From assembly GCA_032717465.1 (NCBI GenBank), contig CM064670.1:11265583-11329582 (forward strand): a DNA stretch of 64,000 nucleotides, written 5' to 3'. This stretch comes from Coenobita brevimanus (lineage: Eukaryota; Arthropoda; Malacostraca; Decapoda; Coenobitidae). Each line of letters opens with the position of its first letter. The stretch's first letter is position 1. Positions 56,540 through 64,000 of the stretch are shown piece by piece. The position numbers and the translations under genes were made by a program. Below the pieces are notes generated by a model. The model saw only the letters and a program-made list of their open reading frames with translations, was not told the DNA's origin and made no database searches.

Positions 56540-57080
56540 TTTTTTTCTTTCTCTGGCGACCCGAAAAAGTAAGGAAAGTTTGAGAACTACTTGGTAATCG
56601 TAATCCTTAATGAATAGTTCAGGGCAAAAATCCCTTTACATGTCTGGTGTTCCGAACTAATTAATCCAGCTTCTAATCTTCATCACTGTTTCTGATTCGC
56701 CTGGCAAAGCTCGTGTTAACAGTTTATTCCTCTTACATGTCTGTTGCTGCGAATCAGTGAAGGAAGATACCGGACCACGTGATTGTTTCTTCTTAGCTTA
56801 GTAGGGATCTCAATGCTTCTGATGTCTTTCATTCGTCTGCCGTTCCGAACTAAACAAGAAAAAGGACACCTATGACAGGCGCAATCCCCCTCCTCCCACG
56901 AATATTCTTAGGGGAAACAGATAATTAATTACTGGTTCAGCACTTAAATGACAGTCATCTGATTCACAAGTCATCGCAGTACAAGCAGCTGCCCAGTGCT
57001 GTGTCCTACGCCGCTCTGTCAAATTTACAGTTATTCCGGCACTGCACAGGTACGCGATCGAATGGCACTTTATTCTATAT
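56540..57080 (+). repeat. Duplicated block, copy 2 (partner at 49,370-49,875)
   Basis: Collinear with copy 1, beginning GGCGACCCGAAAAAGTAAGG and ending GGTACGCGATCGAATGGCAC. The two copies lie in the same orientation on either side of the piggyBac element, about 7.2 kb apart. Confidence 0.85.
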
Positions 57081-57332
57081 ATTTCTCTGTGTGTAGGTAT
57101 GTAGGTATGTAGGTATGCAGTATTTTACCCTTCCTCTATGTGTCATACTTGGAGCAATTAGGAAACAACGCAGCCATGAGGTCGGCTAGTATTTTGTACT
57201 GTGCCTTTCTTTGTGTGTATGTATGTATGTAGGTATACAGGTATGCAGTAATTTGCCCTGGCTCTGTGTGTCATATTTAGAGCTTTGGGGCACAACGAAG
57301 GTACGTGGTCGAACGGTCTCGGTTATTCAGCA

Positions 57333-57372
<40 letters not shown>

Positions 57373-57649
57373 CAATGTTTTGCCCTTCGTATCATATTTG
57401 CTGCTATACCGATACAACGCAATTACGCAGGCAGCTAAAACACTTCCACAGTCTATTTCTGTATGTGGGCATATACATACAATTATGTATAAATGTATGC
57501 CCCAAACCCGTCAACGCACACCCCATTAGTCCCATCCTTCACACTGGTACAGTGACTCTGCCAGTGAGTGAGTGACGCAAATGTACACTGCATCTGACCC
57601 CTGAGGGTGCGGCAAAAATACAAAATTTCAACCCACATTTCCCAAACCA

Positions 57650-57810
57650 TAATCGAAATATTCGTTTTGCAGCTTATTTCACGGAGCTCAGTTGCAGAAA
57701 GCGACATCACTACTGCTCTATAATAATCCTATACCATTTCCTTGTGAATAACATATACTGATGTTAAGACTCAGTATCCCGAATAGATAGAGGGTAATTT
57801 TACACAAAAT
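57650..57810 (+). repeat. Dispersed repeat B copy
   Basis: Reads CACTACTGCTCTATAATAAT, CCTTGTGAATAACATATACT, GATGTTAAGACTCAGTATCC, GGTAATTTTACACAAAATAT. This is the paralogue of the 56,065 copy inside the 1.6-kb tandem unit. Confidence 0.6.
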
Positions 57811-58085
57811 ATAAATAAAACATTTATATATAAACTATTATTGGCGCTGCAGTTTATTATAAGATTTTGACGTCACTGACACTTCTGGGTTTTAACCTAA
57901 TGAATAACAAATCCAATTTCTCTTTTTCTTTAATTTTCGTTGGTGTTCCAAGATCTCAATTTTTTTTTTAGAATTTTGATACGTTTGAATGATCTTACAG
58001 TGAGTGCAAACATGTAATGTTTTATGTAAGAAAGTGAATGAGAATAATCAGAAATGTCTTAGGCGCAGCTCAAAGAACCAGAACC

Positions 58086-58116
<31 letters not shown>

Positions 58117-58277
58117 GCATATACGGAGAAAAACAAATCCATCCGCCATATAAATAAAACTGGAAAAGACAGGAAATAGCCTGGAGGCGGGTGAGGCATA
58201 AAAAGGATTCAGTAGGAGGGCCTGGTGATAAAAGGGATGATGGGATTGTGGGGGCGTGAGTGGGTTTGTGGAGTGGA

Positions 58278-58365
58278 CACACACACACACACACACATAT
58301 GTATAAAGATAGATAGATAGACAGATCTATCTATCGATCGATCGATCGATCTATCTATATATATC
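58278..58365. repeat. (CA)n plus palindromic GATA/GATC/TATC cluster
   Basis: (CA)n at 58,278-58,297, then (GATA)n, an AGATCTATCTATCGATCGAT core and (TATC)n, which can fold on itself. Confidence 0.9.
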
Positions 58366-58419
58366 AGATACCCCTCACCCCCTCCCTCCATTCCACAATC
58401 CTACTTCCTTTTCATTCTC

Positions 58420-58420
<1 letters not shown>

Positions 58421-58469
<49 letters not shown>

Positions 58470-58473
58470 AAGG

Positions 58474-58525
<52 letters not shown>

Positions 58526-58529
58526 AAGG

Positions 58530-58573
<44 letters not shown>

Positions 58574-58577
58574 AAGG

Positions 58578-58641
<64 letters not shown>

Positions 58642-58672
58642 GAGAGAGAGAAAGACAGACAGACAGACAGAA
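58421..58672. repeat. (GA)n array with GGGAAAGGGAGAAA interruptions and (CAGA)n end
   Basis: About 200 bp of GA broken three times by GGGAAAGGGAGAAAGA at intervals of about 50-55 bp, so the interrupted block is itself a higher-order tandem repeat, then (CAGA)n to 58,672. Flanking sequence on both sides shares ATTCTCTACAG / GGAAGTAGGATGATGGAATG-type strings in inverted form (58,385-58,420 versus 58,672-58,705). Confidence 0.95.
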
Positions 58673-58705
58673 TGAAAAGGAAGTAGGATGATGGAATGGA
58701 GGGAG

Positions 58706-59740
58706 CGGGTGAGGTGTATCTGGTAGGGTTGATGGTGTCGGGATTGGTTGCTTGAGGAAGAGGTTATTGTGCAATCTGGTGGGAAGCGAAGGCCGGGAAG
58801 CGGATTTTGGTAAGACTTAATAGACCTAATGAGGTATGAAACAGATAGTAACATAATTACAGCAGGCTGGGGTTGTTTATATGAGTTATTCCAGCCCCTC
58901 CCCCCCCCCCATTTTTTAACGTATGAATAATTATTGCATTTTTTTCTCGGCTACACTGCGGGAGTATGTTTTCCTTTCGCAATTTTCTATAAATTTTCCA
59001 CGATAGTTTTTCGACACTGTATGATGTTCCTTCTCTCTTTTTCATGCCAGTTTGAGGTAAAGGGTTTGCTGGTCGGAGGGAGTCTTCTTTTTTGGTACCC
59101 TTGTCATATTCTTGTCGTCCTACAGTGTCACTGACTTGAACTGCTCACTATAAACCAGTCGTCATTCTGAAAGTACCCTCTTTCATATATTCCCCTACCG
59201 AATGAGGATTTTGAATGCCCCTCCCTTTCCATCGCATGTTTCCATTACAAACATTTACACTCTTTTCCTTCATCCAGCCGTCGGGGAGGGGGGGGGGTAG
59301 TAGGAAAGAAGAAGAATGAAAGAGTGGGTGAAAGGAAAGAAGATAATGAAAATGAAGTAAGAGTGGAGGCTGCCGAAAAAGGAAGAAAGAGGGAAGTGAA
59401 ATCTGATATGAGTGGAAACGAGAGGGGAGGAGGGGAAGAGATGAGAGCTGATAAAGATAGATAGATAGATACAGTAGATAGATAGATAGATAGATAGATA
59501 GGTAAACAAACAAACAGAAAAATACACGTACAGGTAGACAAGCAGACAGGGAAGGGGAGGTGAGCAGCTGGAATGTTGTGGGTTGCAGAGTATGGTTTGG
59601 AACAGAGAAGCCACACAGTAAACAGATGGGACAACTTCCGTCACTGGGGTGCTTCTCTCACCCTCGGAGCCATTGTTAACTCCTGTGATATTTATGGTTG
59701 TTTGATTCCAAATACTACATTGCCGGTTTATTTTTACCTG
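58706..59740. other. Non-coding stretch with skewed tracts
   Basis: C run near 58,900, G run at 59,289-59,298, purine-rich 59,300-59,450, (GATA)n at 59,457-59,500. Frames on the minus strand here are composition artefacts. No gene seen. Confidence 0.5.
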
Positions 59741-60150
59741 ACAAACAACCCTAACCCCCTTTAGTTCAGTTGATGGCCAAAATATGTAGTCAGATTGGAC
59801 GATGAATATGGCTATAGTTCATTCACTTCATCTTTGCCTACATTTCCCTTCCTTTCCAGCTGATTTCACAAAGCTGTGGCAGAAAAAAAACAATACTACG
59901 ACTCCACGTCTTTTGCATAGAACTTCTTCGTGACTAGCATCATTCTAGTGGTTATACTTTGCTACAATTCAGCATTGAAGACCGAGAGATATAAATTTTA
60001 GCCCAAGTTAAAGTGAACAGAGTAGTGACTAAGAAGACTGAATCCTACCATATAGCTAGGGTTCATCGAATTTCAAACAAATACAGCATTCAAGTTGTGA
60101 GAGTGGCCCAGTTCCCTCAGATGAAAACAAACCAGCCATAGGACATTCGT
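59740..60150 (+). repeat. Repeat D with embedded repeat B copy
   Basis: Begins AACCCCTTTAGTTCAGTTGA (as at 1895), contains a repeat B copy at about 59,885-60,035 (ATACTACGACTCCACGTCTT, GAACTTCTTCGTGACTAGCA, AAGTTAAAGTGAACAGAGTA) and ends GTTCCCTCAGATGAAAACAA (as at 2050 and 24,700). The order suggests that B and D are parts of one longer repeat. Confidence 0.7.
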
Positions 60151-61405
60151 GAGCTTTAAACCAGCCATAAGAATCAAACAAGTGTGCTGCTTCACCACGA
60201 TGTCGTCTTGTGTGTTCTGTTTATGCAGATCGCAATTTTGAGTTGATAGATAAGTAGACTGGTAGTGAATATGAATAAGTACTGACAGGCTGAGAGTGAA
60301 TTGAATAACGGGTTGGTGAATGGGAGGGATTAAATGGGGATGATGGATTAGTAGAATATTAATAAATGGATTAATGTACTGGAGATAAGGGATCCACTGC
60401 ACTGAAGGATAATAAATGTAAACGGAATGCATTGATAGACAGATGGAATAAAGAATGAATGGATGATAGGATCAGTGAATGGATTAACCCCATCAGAGCG
60501 ACGACATCCTTTTAGCGAGACCGAAGACGTAGCTTCTGTGATGAAGTTTCTGTGTATGTATGTATCTATGTATGTACGTAATTATCTATCTGTTTCTCTA
60601 TCTACAGTATTTTGTGCTAATAAAACTTCTTATGAATGCTGATCCGAAATACACCAAAATTGTCACGTACATTACACTCTTTGTGAGTCTGGGCTAAAGT
60701 TATTAGATTTTGGTGCAGATACATCGAAAATCAAGGGCCGTTTTCTCGCCGGGTGAGGAGTCTCCCTAACAATTTCTAAGTGATTTATTTTTTACTATGG
60801 CTGACAAATATCATTATGTACGTTAATTATGACGAGTATTGTGATATCGGGCGACATAAATAATAAAATAAGGTGGAAGGCAAGGTGTAAAAAGCAAAAT
60901 AAATCGCTTAGGAAGAGGTGTTAGGAAGCTTCCATAACCTATGAGACTACGAGCCAAGATCATTTTACAAAGCCAATATTTGTCGTTCAGCGTTAGTTTT
61001 TAATTGCCTGATCAGATTTGGATAAAACTTGGTACATGCAGTGGCTGTGGGGATGGGAAAAAAGTATACTAATTTGGGGCACATCAGTTAAAGGTCAAGG
61101 TCAGAGGTCAGTGGAGGCCAGAGTCAGTTGGGTGCAGCGTTGCCGTGTTTTCTGTGATATTCTGGTTTAGTTTATATTGGGTCAGACAATTATGTTCAGT
61201 ATGAGAAGCCCCCCTAGGCTGAATGAAATCATCTGGGGTGACAAGCATAAGGCATTGAAAAAGTGGTTGTCGTTAAAGGGTAAATATTTAGTGGACGTAG
61301 TGGTGTGTAGTGGATGAATGGTGGAACAGGAGGGGTGACTAAAATGGTGGAGTGAGTCCCTGTGTTTGGATTAGGGGGGCTGGCAATTAACTTACCCCTA
61401 TTCAT

Positions 61406-61406
<1 letters not shown>
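60151..61406. other. Non-coding stretch with degenerate dispersed repeats
   Basis: A GAATGGAT/AATGAAT-like degenerate tract lies at 60,240-60,480. Segments near 60,600-60,730 and 61,000-61,110 (GATCAGATTTGGATAAAACT, GGTCAAGGTCAGAGGTCAGT) belong to the family seen at 19,860-20,270. A repeat C copy is at 61,208-61,250. No gene. Confidence 0.5.
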
Positions 61407-61490
<84 letters not shown>

Positions 61491-61500
61491 AGAGAGAGAC
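61407..61500. repeat. (GA)n array with ACAGAGAGAAAG interruptions
   Basis: Two CAGAGAGAAAG interruptions about 40-45 bp apart within roughly 90 bp of GA. Confidence 0.95.
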
Positions 61501-61539
61501 CAGGTACTAAGCTAGGTAAAGAAGGATCCTCCATGTTTA

Positions 61540-62060
61540 CTTCTCCGACCTCCCCTCCCCTTCAACGAACCCTCAGGCCCTCCACAACACGTCCTTTGAC
61601 GAATTTCTAACGCCCCCCTCCCCCCTTTCCCCCATCCACTCCTTTATCCCCTCCCCACATATTTTTTATCACCCTCCGCTCTACTTCTTTTTCCTCTCCT
61701 CCTGAAGTTTTTTATTGCATCCCCTCCCACCTCTTTATTCCCTCCCTTCTACTCCTTTCCTTCACTTCATTTATCCCTTCTGCTCCCTTTTTCTCTCTCC
61801 ACCTCTTTATTCTTTCCCATCCAACCATATCCTTTCTCCACTTCTTTATACTTCCCCCCTCCACGCTTTCACTTCAACATCTTTCTTCGCTACACTTCTT
61901 ACCCTTCCTCCTCCAATTCTCTCCTGTCCTCCATAACTTTTTTATCCTCTCCCCTCTCACTTTCCCTTTCATTTTGCTTCTCCTCTCTACTTCTTTCCTT
62001 CTCTCCCATCCATTCCTTCTCTTCCTCCTCTTAATCCCCCCCCCCCACTCCACTTCTTTG
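61540..62060. other. Pyrimidine-rich tract, no gene
   Basis: The + strand is C/T-rich with recurring CTCCACTTCTTTATTCC-type steps every 40-50 bp, a degenerate satellite. Ends with a run of about 10 C residues near 62,037-62,046. Confidence 0.7.
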
Positions 62061-62270
62061 TCCACCTTAGCCTGCCGCCCTGATCTCATTAAAGCCAGCC
62101 TCTTTGAACGCCCCTCTCGTCCCCTTTAAGCTCTTTGCTGCTCCAAGTGCCACTGGTAAGAGGTACACTGATGCTTATGCCCATGTAAACAAACTGTCTT
62201 ATGTCCACTGAAGAAGTCTGGTTTGTAAGAGCAACGTGTGCTTAGTTTTTGTTGCTAATTTTTGACACAC

Positions 62271-63218
<948 letters not shown>

Positions 63219-63281
<63 letters not shown>
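63219..63281. repeat. (GT)n microsatellite
   Basis: About 31 uninterrupted units. Confidence 0.98.
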
Positions 63282-64000
63282 TGACTTCTGCTACCAAATG
63301 ATTTAATTCATCTAAGGAACTCCTCTCAGAATGAGGTGGTTATAAATAGGTGAGCGGCCTACATGACTGTGGCATTTAAGGTTATGTTAGGATAAGTTTG
63401 ATTATGTTGACCTATGTTAGGCTTAGTTAGGTTAGATTAGGTAATTAAATATCGGTGTGTCTAGTGGTAAACAACCGTTATAGTGATGTGAGTAAATCAA
63501 GATCTAGCTGGAAAATGCGCTAAACATTAAACGTGTGACCCTCCCAGGCGTTGCTCTTGGCGGCTCTGGTAAATATCGGTGGAGAAACACATTATTTACC
63601 GCTGGCTAAGTTTGTTTTGTGAGTTATGAGGCAGCAACACCAAGGTAATTCACGGCAAACTGTGGGAAAAAGGGAAGGAGGGAGGGAAGTTTGCACATTC
63701 ACTAGGATAGGACTGCCTTAAGTTGGTTATTCTTACATGCTGTATACTCTCTTCACTTTAAGGAGGCGTAAAACTGGCATCTTTCCATTTTCAGTGCTGA
63801 AGTACAGTATAACAAGAATCGGTGCCAAGGCACAGCAAACCTGTCCCCGGCAGTCATTTTAGTGCTGACGTGTAAACACAACAGGCTATCTAGTCAAGGA
63901 TGTCACATATCAAATTTGGAGTAAATCGAATGAAAATTGACGATTTTATGCCCATCCCAAGTTTGAGGCCCAACTCACCTGACATTAACCCCCCCCAACC
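63282..64000. other. Non-coding end of window
   Basis: At 63,376-63,445 several GGTTATGTTAGG/TTAGGTTAGA-type steps occur but do not form a regular (TTAGG)n telomere array. No gene seen to the end. Confidence 0.45.

Larger units (their letters stand above)
55795..58117 (+). repeat. About 1.6-kb tandem duplication, one and a half units
   Basis: From about 55,830 the order CTCTTCCACAGAGTATTTCA, CTCAACGCACACCCCATTAG, GTGACTTAGCCAGTTAGTGA, repeat B, and TCTCAGGCGCAGATCAAAGA plus (GA)n recurs from about 57,430 to 58,117 (CACTTCCACAGTCTATTTCT, GTCAACGCACACCCCATTAG, TGTCTTAGGCGCAGCTCAAA, (GA)n). The first unit also contains the 0.5-kb block shared with 49,370-49,875. Non-coding. Confidence 0.8.

Overview
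The window looks like repeat-dense nuclear DNA from an arthropod, most likely a decapod crustacean. The evidence is indirect: very long (GT)n, (GA)n, (TA)n and (GTA)n microsatellites, decayed non-LTR retrotransposons of arthropod type, TA-target and hAT-type MITEs, a piggyBac element and several unnamed dispersed repeats. I see no confident host gene with exons, no true tRNA or rRNA, and nothing prokaryotic. Only two long reading frames look coding and intact, and both lie inside inverted-repeat-bounded elements.

Layout. 0-8 kb: Ty3/Gypsy integrase relic, LINE 3' relic, tRNA-like unit between direct repeats, 1.8-kb C-rich satellite, dispersed repeats and a 33-bp minisatellite. 7.85-11.29 kb: a 3.4-kb palindromic TA-flanked element whose left arm carries a hAT MITE that the right arm lacks. 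13.7-17.3 kb: first copy of an APE-type LINE, split in its endonuclease region by a 1.2-kb TA-flanked MITE. 19-21 kb: huge (TA)n and (GTA)n arrays. 22-23.8 kb: third, badly decayed LINE copy containing a minisatellite grown from its own coding sequence, then another small MITE. 26-29 kb: second LINE copy, minus strand, longest but frameshifted. 30-39 kb: RTE-like 3' fragment, a 154-bp MITE, tandem repeats, purine-rich tracts. 40.1-43.3 kb: the most unusual locus, an intronless cold-shock-domain (Y-box-type) protein gene nested in two inverted repeats, with 41-bp iteron-like arrays. 44.4-45.2 kb: RT fragment bounded by (GAT)n. 49-58 kb: duplicated blocks around a piggyBac element (51,108-55,361) with matching terminal repeats, TTAA on both sides and an open transposase frame. 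58-64 kb: microsatellites and dispersed repeats.

Family names A to F for dispersed repeats are local labels. They were recognised by eye from shared sequence between copies in this window, so copy limits are approximate. Candidate starts were checked for ATG: both long frames extend upstream of the first ATG without one, so the CDS starts given are the ATG starts.
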